Shown piece after piece: positions 34,866-46,366 of a stretch of 64,000 nt of DNA; within the stretch, counting starts at the first letter, position 1, and the number at the start of each line of letters is the position of its first letter. The notes beneath the pieces are model-generated. The model worked only from the letters and a program-made list of their open reading frames with translations, was not told the origin of the DNA and did no database searches. The translations under genes and the position numbers were made by a program. Origin of the DNA: Bremerella sp. JC817. GTDB lineage: Bacteria > Planctomycetota > Planctomycetia > Pirellulales > Pirellulaceae. The stretch spans positions 1-64,000 of the forward strand of contig NZ_JBFEFG010000240.1 in assembly GCF_040718835.1 (NCBI RefSeq), written 5' to 3'.

Positions 34866-37112
34866 TTATTGGTAGCGGCTGAACGGGGTTGGGCTCAGCG
34901 GTGCTGGGCTGGGGCTGGCCGGCGGATTGGCCGGGCCACCAGTTGGCGGCTGGAAGCGTTGCGATTGGGCTGGCATCTGCGGCGAGGCCGTTTGAATAAC
35001 CGCACCATAGAAGTGGGTCGATTCTTCGATGGCCAACCGGGTCGTTGGATCTTCGCAGCGAACTTCCGCACGGAAGGTATGGTTGCCTTCGCTACGGCCG
35101 CGAGCTTTCACTTTCACGATTAATTCCTGGCCGGCGTTGACCGATGCGACTGGGCTCATCTGAACGACGTCGCCCTGGATGGTCCCCTTCCCGCCTTCGA
35201 TGGCGATCGGTTCGATGCTGTTGCCGAAGCTGATCGTCATCATCACACCGCGGGCTTCTTTGGTACCGCGGTTGTTCAGGCGGAATTCGTATTCCACTTC
35301 CTGTCCGACTGGGATCGGACCGGTTGGATCGTTGACGGCCAGTTTCAAGTCGGCGACTGACTCGACGCGGGTCACCATTTCATGCTGGCTGTTGAGGCCC
35401 TGGTCGGCGTTGGCAGCAACCTGCAGGACGTTGTTTCCTTCGGTCATCAGCGTCGCGATGATCTGCAGTGCCTTCTCGGAATTCGGTTCGAGGGTTGGCA
35501 TGCTCCAGACAACCTTGCCGGCGGCTTCGTCGTATTCACCACCGTGCGATGCCGACAGGAACTTCGAGCCTTCTGGCAGTCGAGCTTCCACCTGAACGGC
35601 ACTTGCCGGAGCATTACCGGCGTTGGCGACGATCACAGCATAGCTGGCCGTGGTGGCGGCATACTTGATGGCTGGGCCCTGAGCATTGACAGCCAATTCG
35701 GCCCGACGGACCAGGACGTCATGCTGAGCCTGAGCAAAGAGCCCGTTCTCGGCAGCCGTTTCGGCTCGCAGCGACAAAGTGCCGGCCTGCTTGGCGGTCA
35801 GTTCCAGTTCCAGAACTTTCTGATCGCCAGGACCAATGGTGCCAATTGAATCGATAACCGTTGGATTCTGTCCCTTCTTGATCGGCATGATCGTGATCGA
35901 AACGTTGTCGGCTGGGCCACTACCCGCGTTGCGAGCGATGACTTTGAAGATCTGCGAGTCGCCAAACAGAATGTCGTTCGGGCCTTCGATCACCATTTCC
36001 AGCTTCGGTTCCAGAACCGAGAGTTGCGACTTCATCTGCAATGGAGCGAAGGCTACTTCTAGACCCAGTTCAAACGGCCGCGTCTGCGTCGCGATCAGGG
36101 TCAGTTCGAGGTAGCCTTCATTACGACCCAGCAAAACCGGGATGTCCCATTCGACTGCCTGGCCACCACTTTGCGTGGCAATTTGTCGAGGCGAACCCAA
36201 GGTGCCTCGCAGATCTTGCAACTGAATCCCTTGCGGCAGGGGAACATGAATGGTTAACTGGCGGGCATCGTCCTTGCCCAAGTTGCGAGCGTAGATGCGA
36301 TAGTTGGTTGGTTTGCCCAGCACCATGGTTTTCGGACCGGTGGTTTCGATGGCCACGGCTGGGTTGTTGACCGCAAACAAGCTGTTCGCCGAAACTGGTC
36401 CACTGGGGGCAGTTGGTAGCGTTGCTTCTACGCTGGTCGTTGCTGGCGAGCGTTGTGGCATTGCCGTGCGTGCCGGAGCAGCTGGTTCGGTCGATGGCCA
36501 AGGCTGAGGCCTGCCAGCTTCACCTGACGTCGGGCCGGAACCGATCGAAGCAGCGCCGTTGGCGGACGGCGTGGTCGATGCTGGCAGATAACGAAACGGA
36601 GCCGCGGCAGCCGAGTTGGTGGGCTGATTCGGCATCGCTGGTGGTTGCGAATGAGGAGCTTCCAATTCCGGAGATTGCTGAGATGCTTCTTCCGGAGCGG
36701 CGGCTGGTGGATTGGTGCGGAGGCGACGTAGTGCTTCATCCAGCGATGAAGGAAGCCCTGCTGGGGCGGGACTGGGGCTGGATGGCACTGGTTCCAGAGC
36801 GGGACTGGTCAGCTGGCCGTAGCGACGACGGCTCGATTGACGTGTGCCCGACTCGCCAGAGGTTAGAATCGTTTCCGTTTCGGGCCAATCGCCCGTGGCG
36901 GAATCGATCCTGGCCGGCATCGGTTGCAGCGGTACCGAGCTATCGGGAGCGCTGAAGCGACTTGGCGCCGGGGACGACATGTCGTGTACGGCAGATTGCT
37001 TGCCTTCGGCGGCAACTTCCCGCTGGGGCATCAAACCTGAAATGACAACGTGGCCAAGGGCAGCCAGGACAATCAGTCCCGCGGTTCCCAGAATTGCGCT
37101 ACGATGCATCAT
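34866..37112 (-). CDS. Large surface protein with DUF11/CARDB-like repeats
   Basis: This 748-aa exported protein begins with one hydrophobic helix (about 8-28) acting as signal anchor. Residues 30-260 form a disordered Pro/Ala/Ser/Thr stalk. From about 255 it carries four or more Ig-like repeats of the DUF11/CARDB kind, recognisable by repeated phrases such as KPTNYRIYARNLGKDDARQL, SQIFKVIARNAGSGPADNVS, ASYAVIVANAGNAPASAVQV and EVEYEFRLNNRGTKEARGV. The C-terminal tail is Pro-rich and ends TPFSRYQ. Such proteins are abundant in planctomycetes, probably on the outer surface or in the periplasm. Function unknown. Confidence 0.8.
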   Translation of the reverse strand: MMHRSAILGTAGLIVLAALGHVVISGLMPQREVAAEGKQSAVHDMSSPAPSRFSAPDSSVPLQPMPARIDSATGDWPETETILTSGESGTRQSSRRRYGQLTSPALEPVPSSPSPAPAGLPSSLDEALRRLRTNPPAAAPEEASQQSPELEAPHSQPPAMPNQPTNSAAAAPFRYLPASTTPSANGAASIGSGPTSGEAGRPQPWPSTEPAAPARTAMPQRSPATTSVEATLPTAPSGPVSANSLFAVNNPAVAIETTGPKTMVLGKPTNYRIYARNLGKDDARQLTIHVPLPQGIQLQDLRGTLGSPRQIATQSGGQAVEWDIPVLLGRNEGYLELTLIATQTRPFELGLEVAFAPLQMKSQLSVLEPKLEMVIEGPNDILFGDSQIFKVIARNAGSGPADNVSITIMPIKKGQNPTVIDSIGTIGPGDQKVLELELTAKQAGTLSLRAETAAENGLFAQAQHDVLVRRAELAVNAQGPAIKYAATTASYAVIVANAGNAPASAVQVEARLPEGSKFLSASHGGEYDEAAGKVVWSMPTLEPNSEKALQIIATLMTEGNNVLQVAANADQGLNSQHEMVTRVESVADLKLAVNDPTGPIPVGQEVEYEFRLNNRGTKEARGVMMTISFGNSIEPIAIEGGKGTIQGDVVQMSPVASVNAGQELIVKVKARGRSEGNHTFRAEVRCEDPTTRLAIEESTHFYGAVIQTASPQMPAQSQRFQPPTGGPANPPASPSPAPLSPTPFSRYQ

Positions 37113-37278
37113 TGAATTTCCTGTCGTCCGTCAAAACAATATTTGGATTCCACTCTCGGTATCGGTTATTCAGAGATTACCGGTTTAGGGAATTGTTCGG
37201 ATTTTGGAAAATGGATGGTTTGGGCACCCTTTTCCGGATATTCCGGTTTGATGTAACTCCATTGAAAGCAACAACTTC

Positions 37279-37605
37279 GTGACCACTTCACGCAAAGAAC
37301 AGATCGTCAGCCTGTTGGAATCGGACCCAAATGACACCTTTTTGAGGTATGGGCTGGCGATGGAACTCCGCAAAGAAGCCAGTTATCCCGAGGCTCGAGC
37401 CGAGTTCGAGAAGCTGATGCGTGGCAATCCGCCCTACGTGGCGGCCTGGTTTATGTGCGGGCAAATGCTGGCCGAAATGGATGAAATTGAAGAGTCCCGA
37501 ACTGTCCTCCGCGAAGGGATCGAAATTGCTCGCCAGCAAGGAGATGCCCATGCCGCCGGAGAAATGGGGGAATTGCTGGCATCGCTGGGGAGTTTCGGCG
37601 AGTAA
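37279..37605 (+). CDS. TPR protein, 108 aa
   Basis: A short soluble protein composed of about three tetratricopeptide units, with FLRYGLAMELRKEASYPEAR, AAWFMCGQMLAEMDEIEESR and REGIEIARQQGDAHAAGEM. It starts with GTG. It sits between the CARDB-like gene (divergent) and uvrB. Its role is likely protein interaction; no enzyme motif is present. Confidence 0.75.
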   Translation: MTTSRKEQIVSLLESDPNDTFLRYGLAMELRKEASYPEARAEFEKLMRGNPPYVAAWFMCGQMLAEMDEIEESRTVLREGIEIARQQGDAHAAGEMGELLASLGSFGE

Positions 37606-37765
37606 CTCCACGCCCAGGTGGTAAACCGGTTAGAATAAAACGAATCGGCTGGTTGCGTTGGGGCATCCAAGCCGAGGGCAGCCAGGTCCAGCGATCCGAC
37701 AAGACGCTGGCAACCGGTCTCGTCCTGCCGAGCCGAGAAAAGCGAGCAGAGAAAAGGGAGTCGGA

Positions 37766-39841
<2,076 letters not shown>

Positions 39842-40069
39842 AACGATTGCATGCCAGCACTGCTGCTGCATGCGTGGTGATGTAGGAAAGCTGGTCAGAG
39901 CTTGACGAGGCCGTTCGATCGGAGTGGGGCGAAATTTCGATTTTGCCGATTTTCCGAGGCTTAATTGGCCGACTCTAGAAGACGTAAGTGTGTCAGGTTG
40001 CCGAATCGACGCGACCAGAAACGCGCCGAGACTGCGCGACGACAACCATCATCCTGGAGTATGTACAGA

Positions 40070-40486
40070 ATGACCAAGCTGATCCCCTTCACCTTTGTTT
40101 TGGCGATTGTCGCCCTGACCTCGCAGGTCAATGCTCAAGAGCTGAAGGTTGTCGATCACGACAAGCCGGAGACCCCGACGGTGGAAGAAATGCCGTCGCT
40201 GGGCAACGCCACTCCGGAGATGTGGTTCTACCTGCAAGAACTGCGACGCTATGAAGATCCATCGGCGGCTCGCCGTCGTCGTGCGGAACTGACCGCCGCC
40301 GCTCGTCGTTCGCGGATGTTCTCGCAGCAGTGGTACGGCATCAACAACCTTCGCCCAACGGCCAACGCGGTTCCAATGATGTACCGCTACTCGGCTCACC
40401 AGTCGAATGTGCCTTGGGACGCCACCCAGCACACCTACTTCCGTATGGCTACGCCTCCAGTTTCGGGTGGCCCACGCCAGTTCTAA
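40070..40486 (+). CDS. Secreted protein of unknown function, 138 aa
   Basis: A signal peptide (about 1-22, MTKLIPFTFVLAIVALTSQ...) precedes a short mature protein with the motif NATPEMWFYLQELRRYEDP, a basic helix ARRRRAELTAAARRSRMFS and a Tyr/Pro-rich end. I recognise the WFYLQE...YEDP pattern as common in planctomycetes. The ATG at 40070 fits a GGAG ten bases upstream. It is probably a lineage-specific periplasmic protein. A hairpin terminator follows. Confidence 0.7.
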   Translation: MTKLIPFTFVLAIVALTSQVNAQELKVVDHDKPETPTVEEMPSLGNATPEMWFYLQELRRYEDPSAARRRRAELTAAARRSRMFSQQWYGINNLRPTANAVPMMYRYSAHQSNVPWDATQHTYFRMATPPVSGGPRQF

Positions 40487-40515
40487 GCCTGGTGGAAGCG
40501 ACAAAACAAACGATC

Positions 40516-40541
40516 AAGGATCGGCCCAACCGCCGGTCCTT
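40516..40541. terminator. Bidirectional hairpin terminator
   Basis: AAGGATCGGC pairs with GCCGGTCCTT (10 bp with one G-U) around a CCAACC loop, between two converging genes. It is followed by TTCTTC on plus and by a T-rich stretch on minus. Confidence 0.7.
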
Positions 40542-40558
40542 CTTCATGCGCGGTCTGG

Positions 40559-41404
40559 TTATGGCGTGGGTTCTTCCAGACGATAGTCTTTCAGCCAGTT
40601 CTTAAGCCGGCCCGCCTGAAGCGGCTCGATCGATTCGAGCTCGTACGTGCTGACGCCGACATGCATCGCTGAGCCTGGCCGAACGGTTACCGTCACGTGA
40701 CTCGGAACGACGCTACTGCGAAACGTTTGGTACTGAACGTGTCCCGCGAGCGTGCCCCAGCGCGTCTCGCAGTCGTAAGAAAGAATCCGCCAGTCGCCAT
40801 CGGTCGCCAGGCGAATCGTGCCACCGGTAACCAGCGTATCGGCCGGGCGGACGGGCGCGTTGTAAGTGAACTTCAGCGTCGCAACCTTCGTTTCAGGATC
40901 GATGGAAAGGGAATGGATTGTCGTCGCTTCGTGGTCTTCCACCAACGAGATCAACGACTTTCCACAGATTGAATAGCCGGCATGCAGCAGCGGGAAAATC
41001 GCTTCGCCGGCACGAGCAAGTTCTTTCTCGCGCTGCTTCCCTTTCACCAGACGCTTACGTTGGTAGTCGTTATCGTGATCGGGACCTGCGAGCGTGAAGC
41101 CATACTTGGGATTTACAGCGATGACAGATCGCTTGCCATCGCGAGTGCCTGCCACGCAGATCTGCTGGTTGTCGCTGGCGAACGTAACGTGATCTTCGCT
41201 CCAGTGAACGCCTAGCCCGGTGTCGTCGTTGATGGCATTGGTATAGCGGCAGCTACCGGCGACACCTCCCGCGGTGGCCTCAAGCCTTTTCCAGCCATCG
41301 ATGGCGGAATCGGGCATGGTCGGCGCTTCGGCAAAGAGCCACGTCGACAACAGAAGCAGGCAAGGTAACGAAAGCAGGTGGCGATACAACATCGAGATCC
41401 TCAT
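40559..41404 (-). CDS. Secreted protein of unknown function, 281 aa
   Basis: The start at 41404 gives MRISMLYRHLLSL, a signal peptide ending near TWLFAEA. The mature protein has beta-rich segments such as CRYTNAINDDTGL, SDNQQICVAGTRDG, ATLKFTYNAP and HVTVTVRPGSAMHVGV, typical of an exported planctomycetal beta-sandwich family. I do not recognise a named domain. The open frame extends to 41665, but the upstream part overlaps the divergent DUF1223 gene and looks non-coding. Confidence 0.65.
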   Translation of the reverse strand: MRISMLYRHLLSLPCLLLLSTWLFAEAPTMPDSAIDGWKRLEATAGGVAGSCRYTNAINDDTGLGVHWSEDHVTFASDNQQICVAGTRDGKRSVIAVNPKYGFTLAGPDHDNDYQRKRLVKGKQREKELARAGEAIFPLLHAGYSICGKSLISLVEDHEATTIHSLSIDPETKVATLKFTYNAPVRPADTLVTGGTIRLATDGDWRILSYDCETRWGTLAGHVQYQTFRSSVVPSHVTVTVRPGSAMHVGVSTYELESIEPLQAGRLKNWLKDYRLEEPTP

Positions 41405-41586
41405 CCGTGACTCGGGGGTGGCAAGTGCCGCTGCATGGGCGGTTAGCTTCCTATTGAACGCACTTCGCTGGCGTCGATCAAGTAAATTGTCGTATGTCGC
41501 GCAGCATACTGACGGGTGAGGAGGATCCGGCGAAAATGATGGCATACTGAAAGAAGCGTCATCAGCAACATCAGGAGATACCGCGG

Positions 41587-42378
41587 ATGAAAACTCGACT
41601 TCCTTCATTTGCAGTAATCTTGGCGGCGGCAACGCTGGCCGGAGGAGCCGCGATGGCATTGGCACAAAAAGAAATGCAATCGCTGGATATCGAACCGGCT
41701 GAAACCGATCCGCCGGTGGGGATCGCCATCGTCGAGCTCTACACGTCGCAAGGCTGCAGCAGTTGTCCGTCGGCCGATCTGGTGCTGCGAGAATTGAAAG
41801 CGACCGCGGCCGAATCGAAGCTGCCGATCTACCCGCTCTCGTTTCATGTCGACTATTGGAACAACCTTGGTTGGCCCGATCCTTACAGCGAAGATCTCTT
41901 TACGCGTCGTCAGCGAGCATATGCGACGGCGATGGGAAGCCAACGCGTTTACACACCGCAGATGATTGTGAATGGTCGCGTCGAATTTGTTGGTTCCGAC
42001 CGGGCAAAAGCGCGGAAGGTGGTTGAGCACGCGCTGAAGCAAAAGGCCGAGGTTGAGATCGAATTAAATGTCAAGCCAGATAGTCCGATGCGGCAGGTCA
42101 CAGTCGCCTATCGCTTAAAAGGACCGATCGAAGGACGCTATCTCAACATCGCCCTGGTCGATAATCCTGCAGCAAACGAAGTCCCTAACGGAGAGAACGC
42201 TGGCCGCACATTACAGCATGCGAACGTCGTCCGGGCGTTGCGACCGGTGGCGATTGCGAATGCGGAGGGAAGCGTCGAATTTGAACTTCCCGAAGATGTG
42301 GCTGAGGCTGCCTGGCAGGTCGTCGCTTTCGTCCAGGATCCACAAACGCTGGCGATCGTCGGTGCGACGGCGAAATAG
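41587..42378 (+). CDS. Secreted DUF1223 thioredoxin-like protein
   Basis: The 263-aa protein has a signal peptide (about 1-26, ending AMALAQKE). ELYTSQGCSSCPSADLVL (about 49-66) is the DUF1223 signature with a CxxC-like pair, followed by LSFHVDYWNNLGW, RQRAYATAMGSQRVYTPQM and VNGRVEFVGSD. The fold is thioredoxin-like and the protein should act in the periplasm. Substrate unknown. Confidence 0.88.
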   Translation: MKTRLPSFAVILAAATLAGGAAMALAQKEMQSLDIEPAETDPPVGIAIVELYTSQGCSSCPSADLVLRELKATAAESKLPIYPLSFHVDYWNNLGWPDPYSEDLFTRRQRAYATAMGSQRVYTPQMIVNGRVEFVGSDRAKARKVVEHALKQKAEVEIELNVKPDSPMRQVTVAYRLKGPIEGRYLNIALVDNPAANEVPNGENAGRTLQHANVVRALRPVAIANAEGSVEFELPEDVAEAAWQVVAFVQDPQTLAIVGATAK

Positions 42379-42417
42379 GTCGGGCCGAATGATTGGCTGT
42401 GAACGCGTGCTGACCGA

Positions 42418-42711
42418 TTAAGACTCCCACTCCGGTTGCCGCCGAAGAATTGAAGGCATGACGAACTGATCGAGCCGTTCATTGGTCGCCACACCGATGC
42501 CAGGCCCTTCCCAGGCCGCGACCTGACTCGCTTCCGCGATTGACAGGCAAAACGCCTTGCATACGAGGTTTACGAGCCATACCGTGCTTCGCTTGTCGTT
42601 GGGAAGCTCGTGAAACAAGACTTCCATGGCAGAAGAGAGCGTCTTGCCACGAACGACGGATGATCTCAGCCGCTCGACCAGGCTTGGGTCGAGATGTGGT
42701 TTGCTTTCCAT
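42418..42711 (-). CDS. Hypothetical protein, 97 aa
   Basis: A soluble helical protein beginning MESKPHLDPSLVERLRSSVV; an AGGAAG ribosome site lies seven bases upstream of the ATG. A later phrase RSTVWLVNLVCKAFCLSIAE suggests a helix pair. I do not recognise the family. It lies on the same strand as the enolase-superfamily gene and 109 bp downstream of it. Confidence 0.55.
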   Translation of the reverse strand: MESKPHLDPSLVERLRSSVVRGKTLSSAMEVLFHELPNDKRSTVWLVNLVCKAFCLSIAEASQVAAWEGPGIGVATNERLDQFVMPSILRRQPEWES

Positions 42712-42820
42712 GGGGCGACTTCCTGAGAGACATCACAAGTGGTTTGCCAGATTGCAGGTAGATGTTCGTCAAAAATCTAGCATCTAAAATGACACCACAT
42801 GCCCCTCATTATGGCTGGCA

Positions 42821-44173
42821 TCAAAACCCTAACCCTGGCCCAATCAGCGACCCGGTCCTTACGGTGCCATCCGTGATGTTGAACATGCCGGGGAATCGAT
42901 CGCGCCAGCCATCGTTGCCAGCAGGGCAATATTGGCGACCGTTCCCTTCGATTGCGGCAATCGTTGGCAGTCGTGCAGCGATACTGGCAGAGTGCAGGAA
43001 CGAAGCGCCGGGGCAGGTCAAATCCTGCACGCACAGAAACAGTCCGTATTTCTGCGCGGCGGCTCCCATCAGCAACGCTTCGGAATGTCCCTTGCAAGCC
43101 TTCAAGGCGACACCGCTGTAGCCCTGCTCGCGCGAGAGGAAGAGCGTTTCGAGGTCGATCAACGACTCATCAATGACCACCGGTTTGATTTCTGCAGCGG
43201 CATGCATCTTGTTCTCCGGATGCTTTCGCAGATCGCGATGGGTTGGCTGTTCGATGTACTGAACACGCTGCATCGCGGCTGGACTGGTCGCTTGTAATTT
43301 CGCCAGAAAATCGAGCACATACTGGACACTGGCACACTTCTCGTTGAAGTCGAGCGAATAGAACCAGGCAGTGATTCCACGCTTTGCCTGGGCTTCGCTT
43401 GAAACGGCGTCAATTTTAGTGACCCGGGCCACATCCCAGTCGAGGTCGTCGCCATTCAGCTTGATCTTCAGGTGGGTAAGGCCATCGGCTGCGATCCATT
43501 GATCGAGCGTCTCGGGCAGGCCGTCGCCGACGGGCGAAGTTAGTTCGCCGGCATCGAGTGGATCGAGCGCCCCGACCAGGTGATACAGAGGCATCGTCGC
43601 CCGAGGCTCGCGGAGCGTGTACCTGTCGAGGTGTTCGCCGGCAAAGTCTTCATTCAGAAAGCTCGCCAGGTCTTCTTCAATGAACTCTGGGCCGAGCGTG
43701 TTGTAGCTGTTCAGGCCAAGGGCTTTGCCGTACGCATCATGGATGGCGGCATCGACTGGGCTGCCAGCGACCATCAACGCGAGCATGGGAATCGCTTCGG
43801 GAAGCCCCTGCTCTCCTTCCAGTTGTTTGCCAATCGAAAGCAGCGGCTGGTGAAGCGACCGCGCGTGCTGCAGCGGATGCGCTGGCTGATTCAGTTGACT
43901 GGCTTCGGCGGAAAAGCGGTGCGCCACGTCGATCATCGATTTCAGCGTTTGCTCGCTGTCGACTTGCGAAGATGGCCAGCCCCAGACGTTGCCCATCGGC
44001 ATCGAACCATACCCTTTGCCGATCTGGCCGGCCCGGGTTTCGACGGTAATCTCGACGTTGAAGAGAGTCACATCCGTGACGACGCGCCCACCGAACTTCA
44101 TCGGGCTGCGGTACTGGATGGTTTGCGTCGAGGGAACGACGTCTCGGATGACGATATCGGTAGGCTTGCTCAT
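42821..44173 (-). CDS. Enolase-superfamily enzyme (mandelate racemase/muconate lactonizing type)
   Basis: Members of this superfamily abstract a proton next to a carboxylate. The 450-aa protein starts at MSKPTDIVIRDVV (ATG 44173). The N-terminal capping domain has VTLFNVEITVETRAGQIGKG. The barrel has a lysine in LTHLKIKLNG, acidic metal-ligand candidates in WFYSLDFNEKC, IEQPTHRDL and VVIDESLIDLE, and a Lys in GVALKACKGHSEA. The specific substrate cannot be read from the sequence. Neighbours give no clear pathway. Confidence 0.72.
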   Translation of the reverse strand: MSKPTDIVIRDVVPSTQTIQYRSPMKFGGRVVTDVTLFNVEITVETRAGQIGKGYGSMPMGNVWGWPSSQVDSEQTLKSMIDVAHRFSAEASQLNQPAHPLQHARSLHQPLLSIGKQLEGEQGLPEAIPMLALMVAGSPVDAAIHDAYGKALGLNSYNTLGPEFIEEDLASFLNEDFAGEHLDRYTLREPRATMPLYHLVGALDPLDAGELTSPVGDGLPETLDQWIAADGLTHLKIKLNGDDLDWDVARVTKIDAVSSEAQAKRGITAWFYSLDFNEKCASVQYVLDFLAKLQATSPAAMQRVQYIEQPTHRDLRKHPENKMHAAAEIKPVVIDESLIDLETLFLSREQGYSGVALKACKGHSEALLMGAAAQKYGLFLCVQDLTCPGASFLHSASIAARLPTIAAIEGNGRQYCPAGNDGWRDRFPGMFNITDGTVRTGSLIGPGLGF

Positions 44174-44302
44174 GAGTGGCTCATCCATGCAAGGAGGGGA
44201 AGGAGGAGCCACCCATGGTAAGCGTTCTCAGGCGACGTGCAATTACCCACGAAGCCTGAGTCGTTACCTGATTCGACAGCGATCGATCGCGAGAGGGTCT
44301 AC

Positions 44303-44935
44303 TTAGACCAGACCCTTGCGGACAGCCCAGACAGCGGCCTGAGTACGATCGGAAACACCGACCTTACGCAGAATGTGCTGGACATGTTCTTTGACGGTCT
44401 CGTAGCTGATGTGCAGAGCCTGAGCGATTTCCTTGTTGGTCAGCCCCAGGGCCAACTGGCGAAGGACTTCGCTTTCACGCTGCGTCAGCGGAACTTCGAC
44501 GTCGGCGTTCAAGCGTGGCGTTGCCAAGGCACCGGTCACACGACGCAGTTCGTCACGCGTCCAGGCGTTTTCGCCACGGTGAGCCGTGCGAATGGCGTCC
44601 AGCAGGCGATCCTTCGGATCCCCCTTCAGAACGTAGCCCGCGGCACCCAGGGCCACGGCACGTGCGACGTAGGTTGGGTTGTCGTAGGTCGACAGAACGA
44701 GGATCGCCAGGTTAGGGTGATCCAGCTTCAGTCGGCCGAGGGTCGTGAGGCCGTCCCCTTCCGGCATACGAATATCTAGCAGCACGACGTCTGGTTTGAC
44801 TTCGTCGACCAGCGTGATCGCTGCGTCACCAGTCGCGGCCTCGCCGACGATCTCGATGTCGCTATCTGCCACCAGCGTCTTCAATCCGCAACGGACCACT
44901 TCATGGTCGTCTGCAACTAAGAGTCGAATTGCCAT
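44303..44935 (-). CDS. NarL/LuxR-type response regulator
   Basis: This two-domain regulator of 210 aa has a receiver domain with Asp9-Asp10 in VADDHEVV and the phosphoacceptor Asp54 in LLDIRMPEGDG, with a lysine in YVLKGDP. The LuxR/GerE helix-turn-helix is at about 148-205, with LTQRESEVLRQLALGLTNKE and a recognition helix SYETVKEHVQHILRK. No partner kinase is adjacent, so it is an orphan. It binds DNA as a dimer when phosphorylated, in line with the family. Confidence 0.93.
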   Translation of the reverse strand: MAIRLLVADDHEVVRCGLKTLVADSDIEIVGEAATGDAAITLVDEVKPDVVLLDIRMPEGDGLTTLGRLKLDHPNLAILVLSTYDNPTYVARAVALGAAGYVLKGDPKDRLLDAIRTAHRGENAWTRDELRRVTGALATPRLNADVEVPLTQRESEVLRQLALGLTNKEIAQALHISYETVKEHVQHILRKVGVSDRTQAAVWAVRKGLV

Positions 44936-45579
44936 CGATTACTCCACATCAATCTCATGGTATGCCGCATCCTAGATTCTGCTGAAGAATCGAATCAAAC
45001 GCGATGCTGACAGGTTCCGTCTTGGTCCCTCGGCAGCATTTCATCTGAGGCAATCTCTGGCCGATCTTGCCTTTCGATACGGTTGTCTACTGTTTTTGCC
45101 CTTGGATTCGCGGTACTCGCTGAAACGAGTTTCACGAAAAAAAACTTGCACAAGAGGTAGATACCCCACTGGTGTCGTACTCAGTTCAGCATACCACCCG
45201 CTAGAGATAAAGTAACTTAACCCGCGAAAATTGCTAGGGCTGGCACCCACAGCAGATGGATACTGACCAACTCATCGATCAAAAAACTCGGGTGTTTCAA
45301 CTACTTACGCCGAGGTGCTTGCGGCTTCCCCGCACTAACCTCGTGCTCGACAGTAAGCGAAAGTTGAGCACGTGTTTGAGATTCTTAACGAATCATGCTG
45401 AAACGCCGCAATGCGGTGTCAAGAAAAAAAATGGGAAATACTTCTTGCTACGGTAGCATTTGATCCCAATTTTTTAGATAGGGTTTACCGTAAGTCCCCT
45501 GCAATACGCGACATTTGGAGCCGGCCGACCTGGGGATGATGGGATATTCGCGGAGAATGTCGCGAGAGAAAAAAGAAAG
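44936..45579. other. About 640 bases without a supported gene
   Basis: Short open frames such as 45256-45456 (66 aa, many Leu/Arg/Thr, Lys-rich tail) have no recognisable motif and no good ribosome site. The stretch is more AT-rich than its flanks, with homopolymer A-runs near 45140 and 45430. It should contain the promoter of the NarL-type gene. No RNA signature was recognised. Confidence 0.5.
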
Positions 45580-45651
45580 AGGCGCCGGCCGGATTCGAAC
45601 CGGCGATGGTGGATTTGCAATCCACTGCCTTAGCCACTTGGCCACGGCGCC
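45580..45651 (-). tRNA. tRNA-Cys(GCA)
   Basis: On the minus strand a 72-nt tRNA folds: acceptor GGCGCCG pairs with CGGCGCC, with discriminator T as expected for cysteine. The anticodon stem GTGGA/TCCAC closes the loop TTGCAAA, giving GCA. The T-loop is GTTCGAATC. A downstream T-rich run (TCTTTCTTTTTTCTC) may end transcription. No CCA is encoded. Confidence 0.97.
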
Positions 45652-45894
45652 TTAACTTTGCCACCTTAAGTGGTGATCAGCGATTGGTCTGATTATTTCA
45701 AATTCGCTGACTTTGACAATGGTATCGGCTGCTAAGAGACGATCTCTTTATCGATTTTCTTAACAACTGGCAAGCTTTCTCTAGTTCGCAGGAAGCAATT
45801 CTTTGGCAGTGTGCTGTTGCCCGGTGCTGGCATGGTTCGATGACCATATCCATCACCAAATACAACTTACTGCCTTAGGAAAAGGAATCTTCCG

Positions 45895-46221
45895 GTGCGG
45901 CAACTTTTAGCTTGGGTGACCAGTTTCACCAGGAAAGACCAACTCGTCAACCAAGCGGTTCGTCAGTTGGCCGAAATCGCTCAACAAAAGGCAGAATTGT
46001 TTGCTAGCGATCTGACCCCCGAAGAGCTGGAAGGTTATCGCCGGGCGCGTCTTCGCCAAACCGTGCGAGAATATGTCGACTCGCTCCGCCAGCAGCGGCC
46101 TGAATCGAGCCGTCAGCGTCAGCAATTGCTCGATGCCATCCTCGATCGCCTGGCAGTGGGCGAGAATTATTCGTCTGCTGCGATGATCGAATCGTGCGAA
46201 GCGCCCCGACAAGCGGCATAA
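45895..46221 (+). CDS. Hypothetical helical protein, 108 aa
   Basis: The start is a GTG with AAGGA eight bases upstream. The protein is soluble and almost wholly helical, with NQAVRQLAEIAQQKAELFAS, LTPEELEGYRRARLRQTVRE and a Gln/Arg-rich middle (SSRQRQQLLDAIL). It could be a small adaptor or a coiled-coil protein, and no family is recognised. It lies just before the Hpt-like gene, transcribed in the same direction. Confidence 0.6.
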   Translation: MRQLLAWVTSFTRKDQLVNQAVRQLAEIAQQKAELFASDLTPEELEGYRRARLRQTVREYVDSLRQQRPESSRQRQQLLDAILDRLAVGENYSSAAMIESCEAPRQAA

Positions 46222-46366
46222 CCGCTAAGCTCGCCGGCAATCGGAAATAATTCTCACCACGACGCGATTCGTGAGGGTTTCGGCCTGCGATCTTTGCCGA
46301 TCTCGCAAAAGGTGCCTAATCGGGCATCCCCTTCCCTAACTCATGCCCAGCGTGAATGCGAGATTG

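Noticed and set aside
43580..44221. 213-aa plus-strand frame in the enolase-superfamily gene
   Set aside because: Antisense to a gene with family motifs; composition is non-native.
45256..45456. 66-aa frame before tRNA-Cys
   Set aside because: No motif, no ribosome site and low-complexity Lys-rich tail.
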